Positions 35,168 to 44,904 of a stretch of DNA of 50,547 nt are shown in pieces (the stretch's first letter is position 1; every line of letters starts with the position of its first letter). Made by a program: the position numbers and the translations under genes. Under the pieces are notes generated by a model, which searched no databases, was not told the origin of the DNA, and was given only the letters and a program-made list of their open reading frames with translations. Source of the stretch: Aquisalinus sp. (GTDB lineage Bacteria; Pseudomonadota; Alphaproteobacteria; Caulobacterales; Parvularculaceae). The stretch spans positions 1 through 50,547 of the forward strand of contig JALEGJ010000083.1 in assembly GCA_022763115.1 (NCBI GenBank), in the 5' to 3' direction.

Positions 35168-36520
35168 TTATATGTTTAGAACGCCCATAGCTTGGAGTAA
35201 TGAAAACACGGCAAGTTGATACCGCTCCTGCGCCTGGAAACGACCAAGCCGTGCGGCGAGCAATTCCTGTTCACCGTTCAGGACATCAAGTGTCGTGCGC
35301 TGACCAACCCTGTTCTCCAGTTCGAGCCCGCGCAGGGCAACTTCATTTGCCGTGACAGTCTGTTCGCTGGCCTTCAGGGCAGCACGTGCTGATATAACGC
35401 GCTCCCAGGCGACTTGCGTCTGTTCGTCGACTGCGCGCCGAGCGGCATCAAGCGTGAATCGTTCAGCCTTCTCGCTGGCACGCGCTTGGCGGATAGCAGA
35501 ATAATTTTGTCCGCCATTGAATAATGGAATATTGATCTGTGCACCGACGGAAGAGTTTTCGGATGTATCGCCATCAATAAACTGTCCCTCGGCATACTGG
35601 TAACGGGCATTGGCCGTCACCGTCGGGGCAAGCAGTCCGCGCGCAGCTTTCAAATTGTGTCTGGCAGCGTCCAGTTGTGCCCGTGCTGCCATGAGTTGCG
35701 GGTTATTAGCCCGTGCAATTGCCATAGCTTCATCAAGGCTTTCGGGTAGCTCTGGCATCACTGGTTCAGCGGTCAGGCTCATGGGCATCTGTCCCACAAT
35801 GCTTTCAAATTGCTTCCTGGCCGCGGCAAGATCAGAGCGGGCGCGAATAAGATCAGCCTCGGCACTGGCATATCGCGCCTCGGCTTGCGCAGTATCTGTC
35901 TTGGTGCCTTGCCCAGCGTCGAAACGCGCGCGCGCTGCCTGCAATTGGTTGTCCAGCGCCCGTAATGACCCTTCCGAGGCGCGTACGCTTTGTTCGTTGG
36001 TCACAACGGCGAAGTAAGCGGCGGCAGCTTCCAGCAAAATCTGCTGTTCTGTGGCGCGCAAATTTGCTTCAGCGGCGCTTATCCGTGATCGAGCCTCACG
36101 GATATTGTTGATATTGCGGAAGCCCTGAAAAAGAGGCTGGGTCGCTTCGATACCAGCCGTTGTTGTCTGGTCACTGCCATTGCCGGCAAAAGCCCCGAAA
36201 ATTTGAGCGGCGGCGTCCGCTACATCATCGCTGCCGCCAGCAGTCGTCTGGGCGGGTGCTTCAAAAGAGCTTGAGAGAACCTGGGTCACGCCTGCCTGCG
36301 CATTGATCCGAGGCATAAGACCGGAGCGGGCCTGTGGCAGTAACTCGCTTGTCGCTTCAAGACTTGCTCGTTGCGCGCGCAAGCTCGGATTTGTCGCATG
36401 CGTCAGTTCAAGGGCTTCCTGCAGGGTCTGGGCGCTGGCGATCTGGGGCGTAATTGCCAGACCCGTCATGGCACATCCCAGCGCTACTGCGCCTCTAAAT
36501 AGAAAATCACACTTTGACAT
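35168..36520 (-). CDS. tolC: TolC-family outer-membrane efflux/secretion channel
   Basis: The 450-residue product starts at ATG 36520 with GAGGG upstream and has a signal peptide (GAVALGCAMTGLAITPQIASA). The rest is two outer-membrane-factor repeats with long helices: NPSLRAQRASLEATSELLPQARSGLMPRINAQ, then NNPQLMAARAQLDAARHNLKAARGLLAPTVTANARYQYAEGQ. TolC forms the outer-membrane exit duct for type I secretion and RND efflux. The two RTX proteins at 16.6-20.8 kb need such a duct, so a link is possible, but the ABC and fusion-protein genes are elsewhere. A perfect palindrome lies in its leader. Confidence 0.92.
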   Translation of the reverse strand: MSKCDFLFRGAVALGCAMTGLAITPQIASAQTLQEALELTHATNPSLRAQRASLEATSELLPQARSGLMPRINAQAGVTQVLSSSFEAPAQTTAGGSDDVADAAAQIFGAFAGNGSDQTTTAGIEATQPLFQGFRNINNIREARSRISAAEANLRATEQQILLEAAAAYFAVVTNEQSVRASEGSLRALDNQLQAARARFDAGQGTKTDTAQAEARYASAEADLIRARSDLAAARKQFESIVGQMPMSLTAEPVMPELPESLDEAMAIARANNPQLMAARAQLDAARHNLKAARGLLAPTVTANARYQYAEGQFIDGDTSENSSVGAQINIPLFNGGQNYSAIRQARASEKAERFTLDAARRAVDEQTQVAWERVISARAALKASEQTVTANEVALRGLELENRVGQRTTLDVLNGEQELLAARLGRFQAQERYQLAVFSLLQAMGVLNI

Positions 36521-36545
36521 TTTGCCCTCACTCAACCTGTCTCCT

Positions 36546-36567
36546 GTAGCCCTGCGTGCAGGGCTAC
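36546..36567. repeat. Perfect 22-bp palindrome in the tolC leader
   Basis: GTAGCCCTGC (36546-36555), a GT loop, and GCAGGGCTAC (36558-36567) form a 10-bp perfect stem 26 bases before the tolC start codon; a further GGCTAC lies at 36581-36586. It may be an operator or an RNA hairpin close to the ribosome binding site. A second inverted pair, AAACGCGC (36607-36614) and GCGCGTTT (36624-36631), is next to it. The remainder of the 258-base gap up to cysD shows no other feature. Confidence 0.6.
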
Positions 36568-36778
36568 CCGTACCTATTTAGGCTACGAAACCGGTATAGA
36601 AAGCCTAAACGCGCTGATCGTCCGCGCGTTTCTGCGTGATAGGTCTGTATAATCGTTATCAGAACAGCCATTTCGCTGTTGCAGCAGACACAGGCAGCGC
36701 TTATCTGAACGGCAACATTATTAGCGTTAACAGTTTCAACGAACACGAGCCGGGCAGAACAGCCCACAGGACCATCCC

Positions 36779-37681
36779 ATGAAAGACCTCACACATCTTG
36801 AACGGCTGGAGGCCGAAAGTATTCATATTATGCGGGAGGTTGCTGCCGAATGCGAAAAGCCGGTGATGCTGTATTCTGTCGGCAAGGACTCATCGGTGAT
36901 GCTGCATCTGGCTTTGAAAGCGTTTTATCCTTCAAAGCCGCCATTCCCTCTATTGCATGTCGATACCACCTGGAAGTTCCGTGAAATGATCCGCTTTCGC
37001 GATGAGACAGCTAAAAAACTCGGGCTTGAGTTACTGGTGCATACCAATCAGGAGGGGGTTGAGCAGGGCGTTAACCCGTTCACTTATGGCTCGGCAGCAC
37101 ACACCGATATCATGAAAACACAGGCCCTGAAGCAGGCGCTCGACAAATATGGCTTTGACGCTGCTTTTGGCGGTGCCCGCCGGGACGAGGAAAAGTCCCG
37201 CGCGAAAGAGCGTATCTTTTCTTTCCGCTCCGCTCAGCATCGCTGGGATCCAAAAAATCAGCGTCCTGAGTTGTGGAATATCTACAATACGAAAATTTCC
37301 AAGGGAGAGAGCATTCGTGTCTTCCCGATGTCCAACTGGACGGAGTTGGATATCTGGCAGTATATACACAAGGAGCAGATCGAAATACCTGTGCTTTATT
37401 TTGCCGCGAAACACCCTGTGGTCGAGCGTGATGGTACACTGATTATGGTCGATGATGACCGGATGCCGCTTAATGAAGGCGAAGTGCCACAAGAAAAGAT
37501 GGTCCGTTTCCGGACCCTCGGCTGCTACCCGCTAACCGGCGCTGTTGAAAGTGAAGCGACAACGCTTGAGCAAATCATCCAGGAAACACTCTTGACCACG
37601 ACATCCGAACGTCAGGGTCGTGTTATTGACCACGATCAGTCTGCTTCGATGGAGAAGAAAAAGCAGGAGGGCTATTTCTAA
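36779..37681 (+). CDS. cysD: Sulfate adenylyltransferase subunit 2
   Basis: CysD is the ATP pyrophosphatase-type subunit that makes adenosine 5'-phosphosulfate from sulfate and ATP. The 300-residue product has the PP-loop [37 protein letters not shown], and [24 protein letters not shown], all diagnostic, and ends in the usual [15 protein letters not shown] precedes the ATG. Its TAA overlaps the ATG of cysNC by one base (TAATG), so the two subunits are translationally coupled. Confidence 0.98.
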   Translation: MKDLTHLERLEAESIHIMREVAAECEKPVMLYSVGKDSSVMLHLALKAFYPSKPPFPLLHVDTTWKFREMIRFRDETAKKLGLELLVHTNQEGVEQGVNPFTYGSAAHTDIMKTQALKQALDKYGFDAAFGGARRDEEKSRAKERIFSFRSAQHRWDPKNQRPELWNIYNTKISKGESIRVFPMSNWTELDIWQYIHKEQIEIPVLYFAAKHPVVERDGTLIMVDDDRMPLNEGEVPQEKMVRFRTLGCYPLTGAVESEATTLEQIIQETLLTTTSERQGRVIDHDQSASMEKKKQEGYF

Positions 37682-39585
37682 TGTCGCACCATGATGAATT
37701 GATCGCGACGGATATCGTCGCTTATCTTCAGGCGCAGGAAAACAAGAGCTTTCTGCGGTTTCTGACCTGCGGCAGCGTGGATGATGGCAAGTCAACGCTT
37801 ATCGGTCGTCTGCTGTATGACAGTAAGCTGATCTATGAGGACCAGCTCGCTGCTGTCGAAAATGACTCAAAAAAATCAGGTACGACCGGTGAAAAGCCTG
37901 ACCTCGCCTTACTCGTTGATGGCCTTGCCGCCGAGCGGGAGCAGGGCATCACGATTGATGTTGCCTATCGCTTTTTCTCTACCGACAAGCGCAAGTTTAT
38001 TGTCGCGGATACGCCAGGACACGAGCAGTACACACGCAATATGGCCACCGGCGCTTCAACAGCCGACCTCGCCATAATTCTGATTGATGCGCGTTACGGC
38101 GTACAGGTCCAAACCAAACGCCACAGCTATATTGCTTCCCTCTTGGGTATCAAGCATGTGGTCGTGGCAATCAACAAGATGGACCTGCTGGAGTTCGATC
38201 AGGGCGTTTTCAGCTCAATCGAAAACGATTATCGCGCTTTTGCCGAAAATCTTGGTTTCGAGGAAATTGTCTGCATCCCCATGTCAGCCTTGGATGGCGA
38301 CAATATCACCACCCGCAGCGAGCGCTCTACGTGGTATGAAGGCAAGACCCTGATGGAGCATCTGGAGACCGTCGAGATCAACCGCAGTGAAGCGGCCTCC
38401 GGCTTCCGCTTGCCGGTGCAATGGGTCAATCGACCAGATCTCAATTTCCGGGGTTATTCGGGAACTATAGCGGCTGGCACAGTCAAGTCCGGTGACGAAG
38501 TCATCGTCAGCCCTTCCGGCAAACGCTCTTCGGTAAAATCCATTGTCACATATAATGGCGAAGTCGAGGAAGCGGGTGAAGGAGCTGCAATCACAGTCTG
38601 CCTTAACGATGAGATAGATATCTCGCGGGGGGATATCATTTGCGACAAGGACCATCCGGCCGAGCAGTCGGATCAGTTTGCCGCGCACATCATGTGGATG
38701 AGTGAAAAGAAGCTATTCCCCGGGCGCCAGTATCTGATGAAGATCAACAATCAGATCATTCCTGCAACGGTGACAGCATTGAAGCACAAGATCAATGTGA
38801 ACAACTTTGCGCAGGAGCCGGGCAAGACAATGGAACTGAACGAGGTGGGGGTCTGCAACCTCTCCTTATCCAAGCCTGTTGCTTTTGATCCGTATAAGAA
38901 TAATCGCCATACAGGCAGCTTCATTCTGATCGACAAGCAGACCAATGGCACCATCGGCGTTGGTATGCTTGACTTCTCGCTCCGTCGTGCCGCCAATGTT
39001 GTCTGGCAGGATCTGGAGATTGGCAAATCTGCACGGGCAGGATTGAAATTGCAGAAACCGGCCGTTCTCTGGTTTACCGGTCTGTCTGGTTCCGGTAAGT
39101 CAACCATTGCCAATCTGGTCGAGAAAAAGCTGTTCGATATGGGACGCCATACCTACACGCTGGATGGCGATAATGTGCGTCATGGCCTGAATAAAGACCT
39201 TGGTTTCAAGGATGCTGACCGCGTGGAAAATATCCGCCGCGTTTCCGAAACAGCCAAGCTAATGGCGGATGCAGGCCTGATTACGCTCGTATCTTTCATC
39301 TCGCCTTTCCGGGCAGAACGGCAGATGGCCCGGGCGATGCTGGAAGAGGGGGAGTTCATTGAGATATTTGTCAATACGCCGCTCGAAGTTGCAGAGCAAC
39401 GTGATGTAAAGGGCCTCTATAAGAAAGCGCGCGCAGGCGAAATCAAGAATTTCACTGGCATAGATTCCGAGTATCAGGCGCCTCAAAATCCGGAAATAGA
39501 GATTGACACGGTCACCATGTCTGCCGCTGATGCGGCGGAGCAGATCGTGACTTATCTTGAAGAGAAAGGCTTTCTGGAAAGCTAA
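37681..39585 (+). CDS. cysNC: Bifunctional sulfate adenylyltransferase subunit 1 / adenylylsulfate kinase
   Basis: The 634-residue fusion joins CysN and CysC. The CysN part is an EF-Tu-like GTPase: Walker [13 protein letters not shown], then [28 protein letters not shown] and NKMDL, followed by two beta-barrel domains. The CysC part from about residue 460 has [48 protein letters not shown] and [18 protein letters not shown]. Together with CysD it converts sulfate to PAPS for cysteine synthesis or sulfation. The kinase residues look intact. No downstream cysH, cysI or cysteine genes are in the window. Confidence 0.97.
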   Translation: MSHHDELIATDIVAYLQAQENKSFLRFLTCGSVDDGKSTLIGRLLYDSKLIYEDQLAAVENDSKKSGTTGEKPDLALLVDGLAAEREQGITIDVAYRFFSTDKRKFIVADTPGHEQYTRNMATGASTADLAIILIDARYGVQVQTKRHSYIASLLGIKHVVVAINKMDLLEFDQGVFSSIENDYRAFAENLGFEEIVCIPMSALDGDNITTRSERSTWYEGKTLMEHLETVEINRSEAASGFRLPVQWVNRPDLNFRGYSGTIAAGTVKSGDEVIVSPSGKRSSVKSIVTYNGEVEEAGEGAAITVCLNDEIDISRGDIICDKDHPAEQSDQFAAHIMWMSEKKLFPGRQYLMKINNQIIPATVTALKHKINVNNFAQEPGKTMELNEVGVCNLSLSKPVAFDPYKNNRHTGSFILIDKQTNGTIGVGMLDFSLRRAANVVWQDLEIGKSARAGLKLQKPAVLWFTGLSGSGKSTIANLVEKKLFDMGRHTYTLDGDNVRHGLNKDLGFKDADRVENIRRVSETAKLMADAGLITLVSFISPFRAERQMARAMLEEGEFIEIFVNTPLEVAEQRDVKGLYKKARAGEIKNFTGIDSEYQAPQNPEIEIDTVTMSAADAAEQIVTYLEEKGFLES

Positions 39586-39763
39586 CCTGTATCGCGTGCA
39601 AACGGTTCCGGCACAATTACCACAGCAAGTGCGAAACAGGGCAACCTGAAGAGGCTGTGCTTGCTCTTGGGCAGATTCCGGCTAACATGGCTAGAAATGT
39701 GGGGTCGGTGCTTGGAAAGTGCCGAAAAACCGGGAGTTGGGGCACCTTGTCCTCAAGGAACGT

Positions 39764-41047
39764 ATGACATCAGAAGTTGTGTTGATGAACCGATCCGCCG
39801 TAGCGATGGCTGCTGACAGTGCTGTCACCATCAGCGGGGCGAATTACCTGAAGACCTATCAGTCGGTTGATAAGCTGTTTCCGTTAATTGACGGCCAGCC
39901 CGTCGCGGTGATGATTTATAACAATGCGGAAATCATGTCGATTCCCTGGGAAACCGTGATTTCTCTCTATCGCGAGCAGGCTGCCGGTCGGTCCTTCGAT
40001 ACGTTGGAAGGTTACGCTCAGGATTTCATGGGCTTCTTATCGGGTAATCCCGAACTGTTTCCGGCGGATCACCAGGATACCGAGTTTTTCAAGCATATTG
40101 CCGTCGTCTTCACGATCCTCGCGCAGGATTTCGACTATCAGGTTGAGAAATTCAAGGAAGCCAAAGCCGGGCGTGTGCGCGATCACGTCAACTCGATCTT
40201 TGAATTTGTCGTCGATCAGTTGCTGGGGGATTACGACAAGAACATTGATGACAGCCCGCGTGGTGAACTCGATTGCTTCCCGCAAGGCATGGCCGAGCAG
40301 ATTCGCCGCCGTTACAAGACAGAGATCAATGACCTTATTGATTCTCTTCTCGCTTCGTTGAAGCAGGAACATCCCACGTTGACGGTTTCCGATACAATCC
40401 GTGGACGCCTTATTGATATTGCTGTTTTTTCCGTCACGCGTGATGCTTTCTTCGAGCATTATACAGGTGTCGTGTTTGCTGGCTTCGGCAAGCAGGACAA
40501 GTTCCCGTCGATGCGCTCTTACCTGACATCTTCGGTTGTTCTGGGGCTTTTGAAATGCCGTCAGGACCGGGCAGCTGACATGAAAGCTGATACGGGCCCT
40601 GTCGTGCAGCCTTTTGCCCAGGACCGGATGATCCGCACTTTCCTGACGGGCATGGATGCCTATCTGCGTCACTTCATGTTTGGTGAGACGCTGAAACTGT
40701 CAGTTAATCTTGCTACTGATCTCATCGGTCGCGCACCCGGCCTGTCAGATGAGCAGCGCCAGACCCTGTGGCAGGATTATTCCGAGAATAATCTCGGACA
40801 TGCGCTGCGGGAGTTCTTCGGAGCTATCGACCATTATCAGCACATGGTTCACACACTGCCAATTTACCGGGCCATTCAGACCCTGCCCAAAAAGGAGCTG
40901 GGCGAAACCGCTGCCAGCCTTATCAAGCTGAACTCCTTCCAGCAAAAGGTGATGAATTCCATTGAGACTGTTGGCGGCCCGATTGATGTTGCTGTCATCA
41001 CGCGAAATGGTGGCCTTGAATGGCGCAAAGAAAAACCGGAGATGTAA
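39764..41047 (+). CDS. Putative proteasome/HslV-like Ntn hydrolase with long C-terminal extension
   Basis: The ATG at 39764 has AAGGA upstream and gives 427 residues; a GTG at 39719 would add 15 without homology to the fold. Removal of Met leaves Thr1 in TSEVVLMNRSAVAMAADSAVTI. Counting from Thr1, the Asp of AADS is residue 17, exactly the HslV Asp17, and DKLF gives Lys36, near HslV Lys33. The pattern of hydrophobic strands up to GQPVAVMIYNNAEIMSIPWETVISLYR also follows HslV/Anbu. Residues 90-427 are mostly helical and unrecognised. It heads a three-gene unit. The hydrolase assignment is inference from motifs; the absence of HslU, FtsH or ARC nearby is notable. Confidence 0.6.
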   Translation: MTSEVVLMNRSAVAMAADSAVTISGANYLKTYQSVDKLFPLIDGQPVAVMIYNNAEIMSIPWETVISLYREQAAGRSFDTLEGYAQDFMGFLSGNPELFPADHQDTEFFKHIAVVFTILAQDFDYQVEKFKEAKAGRVRDHVNSIFEFVVDQLLGDYDKNIDDSPRGELDCFPQGMAEQIRRRYKTEINDLIDSLLASLKQEHPTLTVSDTIRGRLIDIAVFSVTRDAFFEHYTGVVFAGFGKQDKFPSMRSYLTSSVVLGLLKCRQDRAADMKADTGPVVQPFAQDRMIRTFLTGMDAYLRHFMFGETLKLSVNLATDLIGRAPGLSDEQRQTLWQDYSENNLGHALREFFGAIDHYQHMVHTLPIYRAIQTLPKKELGETAASLIKLNSFQQKVMNSIETVGGPIDVAVITRNGGLEWRKEKPEM

Positions 41048-41052
41048 TCCTT

Positions 41053-41478
41053 ATGACCGATCATCTGAAAGACATCTGGAGCCGCTTTGAAGAGAAAACC
41101 ACCCGCAACCTGACGGGCTCGGGCGTGGATAATATCCCGCGCCCCGTGATCGAGGAAATGGAGCGTCATCGCTCTCGCTTGCAGGATGCGCATGAAGCGG
41201 TTGCCGTGCCGATGCCGGAAGGTGTGCCAGCGCCAGCAGATGCTGCCTTTTCTGCCTTGCGGGACCGTCTGACCAGTTTTGACAAGAAGGGCCGACCCTC
41301 CCAGCAGACCGAGCAACAGTTCTCCGTACCAAATATCGCAGACGATCAGTTGACCCGCGATCTGAAAGAAACTGAAAAACTGACGGCGCGCAAGGAACCC
41401 GACTACCTGTCGTCCGTACATCGAATGGAAGCCGAGAATGGTCGCCCGAAGCGCAAGAAGTTTCTGGGTATCTTTTAG
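41053..41478 (+). CDS. Soluble protein of unknown family
   Basis: The 141-residue product begins DHLKDIWSRFEEKTTRNLTGSG and is polar throughout, with Pro-rich and Gln-rich middle parts and a basic end (GRPKRKKFLGIF). It has no signal or membrane segment. The ATG at 41053 lies five bases after the stop of the Ntn-hydrolase-like gene; GGAG is about eleven bases upstream. A longer frame from 41020 overlaps that gene and is less likely. I recognise no domain. Position suggests it is a partner, inhibitor or substrate adapter of the first protein; this is inference only. Confidence 0.7.
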   Translation: MTDHLKDIWSRFEEKTTRNLTGSGVDNIPRPVIEEMERHRSRLQDAHEAVAVPMPEGVPAPADAAFSALRDRLTSFDKKGRPSQQTEQQFSVPNIADDQLTRDLKETEKLTARKEPDYLSSVHRMEAENGRPKRKKFLGIF

Positions 41479-41490
41479 AGGGGAGCGTTC

Positions 41491-41814
41491 ATGATTGTTA
41501 CAACAACACCGGATGTTCCCGGGCGCGAAATAAACGACGTCAAAGGCGTGACAACGGGGGAGGCGATCCTCGGCGTCAATGTTTTCCGTGATCTTTTTGC
41601 CGGCATTCGCGATATCATTGGTGGACGTTCCGGCAGCTACCAGAAGGCCCTGCGTGAAGCGCGGGACCATGCCATGAATGACATGATCGAGGAAGCCCGC
41701 AATATGGGCGCTGATGCGGTCGTGGCGGTGGATATTGACTACGAAAGCATCGATACCAACAAAGGCGCGATGCTTATGGTGTCTTGTTCGGGCACTGCCG
41801 TGAGGCTTCGCTAA
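41491..41814 (+). CDS. YbjQ / UPF0145 family protein
   Basis: The 107-residue protein matches YbjQ throughout: [57 protein letters not shown] and the end [16 protein letters not shown]. Members form small pentameric or decameric rings and have been called heavy-metal-binding without a proven role. It starts 12 bases after the preceding gene with GAGGGGAG upstream and closes the three-gene unit begun by the Ntn-hydrolase-like protein. Confidence 0.92.
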   Translation: MIVTTTPDVPGREINDVKGVTTGEAILGVNVFRDLFAGIRDIIGGRSGSYQKALREARDHAMNDMIEEARNMGADAVVAVDIDYESIDTNKGAMLMVSCSGTAVRLR

Positions 41815-41853
41815 CTTCCCAGCAAGTTCTGCGTAAATAAGTCTGGATAAAAA

Positions 41854-41944
41854 CCCGGATATGGCTCTGGTCAGACAGGGCGAACACAGCGACACTGAGG
41901 TGTTGTTGTAATTTTAGTATCCAAAACAGCGGTTTATATCCGGG
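41854..41944. repeat. 9-bp inverted repeat spanning the cckA leader
   Basis: CCCGGATAT (41854-41862) and ATATCCGGG (41936-41944) are exact reverse complements with 73 bases between them; the right arm ends seven bases before the cckA start codon and overlaps the only SD-like purines. If transcription starts upstream of the left arm, the RNA could pair and cover translation initiation. Confidence 0.45.
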
Positions 41945-41951
41945 CAAGCAT

Positions 41952-44798
41952 ATGCAGAAACCTTTGAACCCCTCTGGTGGCAAGGAAACTCTTGAAAGTA
42001 TCACAGAAAGTCTGCGCGTGGCGCCGGAGACCTTTGACGATGACTTCGAGGAGGAACTGAACGCCGAGGAAGCTGCGGATGACACCTCAGCGCCGGAGGA
42101 AGATGCGGGCAGTGACGATGAAGATCCGAGCAGGCTGGAAGCTGATATTCTCGCACAGCTTGCAGCCGCGCGTGCTGCAGCAGATGATATTTTGCCACGC
42201 AAGAACAAGCCAAAACCTCATGAGCCGGAAGTAGAGGTTGTGCCACCCGCCAGAGTGCCGCGCCAGCAACCTTCCGGGTTCACAAAATTTGTGGAAGCCG
42301 TTGCGCCATGGGTAATCTGGAGTTCCATGGCTTGTGTCGTGGCAAGTATTGTCTATGCGCTGGTCTATGGCGCGGCGTCCGGTGTGCCTTGGTTCATTCT
42401 GATTGGTGGCATTGCCATGCTCGCGGTCGTCTTGTTGCTCGGCAGTGTAACAAACTCCTTTTCGCCGCTTATGCTGACGGGTTTTTTGATGCGCCGCGCT
42501 GCCGGTCGTAGCCATACAGATGCGGTGGCGCTGGCAGGGCGAGACATCCTGCATCCGCTAGGTATTGCCGAGGATATCCTTAATGTTGATATAGACGCCC
42601 GGCTTGTAACAACCAGGGATGGTGTTGTGGCGTATGCCAATGAAGCCTATCAGCGCATCGCGCGCGAGGCTGGTATCTCCGGTGCGTCAGGTCTGCCCCC
42701 GCGTATTGACCGCCTGTTCGGCCAGTCAGGGCCTGAATCCCGCAAGGTATTTCATCTTTGCCGTGCGGCAAAAAGTGGCAAGGCGGCAGAAGAGATCATT
42801 ACCCAGATGATGGGTTCTGCAGAAGGTACGGCACGCTTGCGCCGGTTCGAGGTTTCACTGCGACCGATGAAGGACGTTGAAGAGCATATCGCCTGGCGTT
42901 TGCGCGAACAGGAAGTTGAGGATGTCGTCGACCAGCTGTCCAGCGCCTACGCCAAATATCCACGACCGGTTTTCGGTTTGGAGCCGTCAGGTCGCATCGC
43001 CTGGTATAACGAAGCTCTGGCTGAATGGGTCGGCACATTGTCGAGCTCTCTTGAGATAGGCGATTTCATTCTTGGTGAAACCAATGAGCTTGTCAGTGGG
43101 CTCTGGGAAGATGACATGGAGCCTAGCCCTGCCAGAATGCGCAAGCGGGGCGGCGGCATAGATGTTCAGTTGACACCATTTCTGCGCGGCGGTGTGGGAG
43201 AGGGTTTTGTCTGTATTGAATTGCAACCTGACTCTGCCGCAGTTATGGCTGAGCAGGCGAGTTCCAGTCTCGGAGATAGTACTGAAGCGCCATTTGGTGT
43301 CGCCATGATTGAAGGCGATATCGGCTCCGATGCAAAGATTGCAGATGCCAACAAGATGTTCACGGAGATTTTCGAGGTCAGTGGTAAAACGCCTCTATTA
43401 TCAAGCTGTTTCGATGAACGCATCATTCGTGACCTTGCCAGTGCCATCAAGAACCGCAGTGCCAATGCTGCATTGGCAAGGCCTGTCGAAGTGCGGCTCG
43501 GTGAGGGGCCTTCTGCCAAGATCATGCACCTGCATGCGCGACCGGTAAAGCGTCGTCGCGGGAGCTATGGCAAGCGCCAGACCGTTTTGTATTCTGTGGA
43601 CGTCTCATTCCAGCGTCGTATGGAGGAGGATTATTCTCAGGATCAGAAACTGAAAACAATTGGTCACTTGGCCGGCAGTATCGCCCATGACTTCAATAAC
43701 CTGCTTCTGGTTATCATGGGCTCCTGCGAATTTCTCATGCGGCGACATGCGGCGGGCGACCCCTCCTATCCTGATCTGGTTCTCATCCAGCAGAATGCCC
43801 AGCGCGCTAAAAACCTGACCAGTAACCTGTTGGCCTTCTCTCGCAAACAGACGCTACGCTCGGAAGTGCTATCGATCACTGACCTCTTGAGAGATTTCTC
43901 ACCGTTCCTGAATAGATCCCTCACGGAGCGCGTTGACCTGAATGTTATCAATGGCCGTGCCTTGCCAAAGGTCAAGGCTGACAAAGGGCAGCTTGAACTG
44001 GCCGTCATGAATCTCGCTGTTAACGCGCGCGACGCCATGCCGGAAGGCGGTAAGCTGACTATTGAGACGAAGCTCATCCCGGGGGACAAGGTTGCAGATT
44101 ACGGCTATGCCGTCCTTGAAGAGCAGGATCAGGTCCTGATTGAAGTTTCAGATACCGGTAGCGGCGTTCCGGCAGAAATTGCCGACAAGATTTTCGAGCC
44201 GTTCTTTACGACAAAAGCTGAGGGCAAGGGAACTGGCCTTGGGCTTTCTACCGTGTACGGTATTATTGGCCAGATGGGCGGGCGCATCTTCCTGGATAAC
44301 AGGGTTGGTGAGGGCGCTACTTTCCGTATATTCCTGCCCGCTTATGAAGTTGATGCCGAAGAGGAGGCTCAGGAAGCAGCTGCAGCCGCTGATGCAAGGC
44401 GCAAGAATGCCGAACCAGCAGACCTTACCGGTAAGGGGCGCATTCTCATCGTTGAAGACGAAGACGGTGTGCGTGCTGTCATCGTGCGCACCCTGCAAAT
44501 GTGTGGCTATGAGATAGTCGAGGCTTCTGATGGAGATGAGGCTCTTGAGATCATTGAGGATGATGACGGCGCTTTTGATCTTGTCCTGACGGATATCATG
44601 ATGCCCGAAATGGATGGGCCGACCCTTATTCAGGAAGCGGGTGACAAGCTTGGCAATGCCAAAGTTATCTTCATGTCCGGCTATGCCGAAACCGCCATGC
44701 GCGATAAGCTCGGGGCGATTGAAGGTGCAGGATATCTACAAAAGCCATTTAGTATCAAGGTGGTAGCGTCAAAAGTTAAAGAGGCGCTGCAAACCTGA
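41952..44798 (+). CDS. cckA: Hybrid histidine kinase CckA
   Basis: CckA is the bifunctional kinase/phosphatase that passes phosphate through ChpT to the cell-cycle regulator CtrA and to CpdR. The 948-residue product has an acidic head, two membrane spans at about 118-140 and 147-170, PAS-like domains near 215, 335 and 445, then HisKA with the phosphoacceptor His579 (GSIAHDFNNLL), HATPase_c (LAVNARDAMPEGGKL, DTGSGVP, GTGLGLSTVYG) and a C-terminal receiver with Asp881 (VLTDIMMPEMDG). This order matches CckA. Its presence supports the CtrA-type site at 16543. The upstream region has no clear ribosome binding site; a long inverted repeat lies there. Confidence 0.93.
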   Translation: MQKPLNPSGGKETLESITESLRVAPETFDDDFEEELNAEEAADDTSAPEEDAGSDDEDPSRLEADILAQLAAARAAADDILPRKNKPKPHEPEVEVVPPARVPRQQPSGFTKFVEAVAPWVIWSSMACVVASIVYALVYGAASGVPWFILIGGIAMLAVVLLLGSVTNSFSPLMLTGFLMRRAAGRSHTDAVALAGRDILHPLGIAEDILNVDIDARLVTTRDGVVAYANEAYQRIAREAGISGASGLPPRIDRLFGQSGPESRKVFHLCRAAKSGKAAEEIITQMMGSAEGTARLRRFEVSLRPMKDVEEHIAWRLREQEVEDVVDQLSSAYAKYPRPVFGLEPSGRIAWYNEALAEWVGTLSSSLEIGDFILGETNELVSGLWEDDMEPSPARMRKRGGGIDVQLTPFLRGGVGEGFVCIELQPDSAAVMAEQASSSLGDSTEAPFGVAMIEGDIGSDAKIADANKMFTEIFEVSGKTPLLSSCFDERIIRDLASAIKNRSANAALARPVEVRLGEGPSAKIMHLHARPVKRRRGSYGKRQTVLYSVDVSFQRRMEEDYSQDQKLKTIGHLAGSIAHDFNNLLLVIMGSCEFLMRRHAAGDPSYPDLVLIQQNAQRAKNLTSNLLAFSRKQTLRSEVLSITDLLRDFSPFLNRSLTERVDLNVINGRALPKVKADKGQLELAVMNLAVNARDAMPEGGKLTIETKLIPGDKVADYGYAVLEEQDQVLIEVSDTGSGVPAEIADKIFEPFFTTKAEGKGTGLGLSTVYGIIGQMGGRIFLDNRVGEGATFRIFLPAYEVDAEEEAQEAAAAADARRKNAEPADLTGKGRILIVEDEDGVRAVIVRTLQMCGYEIVEASDGDEALEIIEDDDGAFDLVLTDIMMPEMDGPTLIQEAGDKLGNAKVIFMSGYAETAMRDKLGAIEGAGYLQKPFSIKVVASKVKEALQT

Positions 44799-44830
44799 GA
44801 TATAACTTGATCTCCGGAACCTGTTGCATT

Positions 44831-44849
44831 CCACGGTTGTTAACCGTGG
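44831..44849. repeat. Perfect 8-bp hairpin
   Basis: CCACGGTT (44831-44838) and AACCGTGG (44842-44849) pair exactly with a three-base loop. It follows cckA by 32 bases. There is no T-run, so it could be an operator for the metalloprotease gene or a transcript-end hairpin. Confidence 0.45.
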
Positions 44850-44904
44850 CAGGGAGTGGCAAACTGGTAATTCCTGTCAACCATAACACGTAAGGGGTGG
44901 GTTT

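Noticed and set aside
40876-41895. 339-codon minus-strand frame across three genes
   Set aside because: It is a shadow of the Ntn-like, unknown and ybjQ genes; no start signal or domain.
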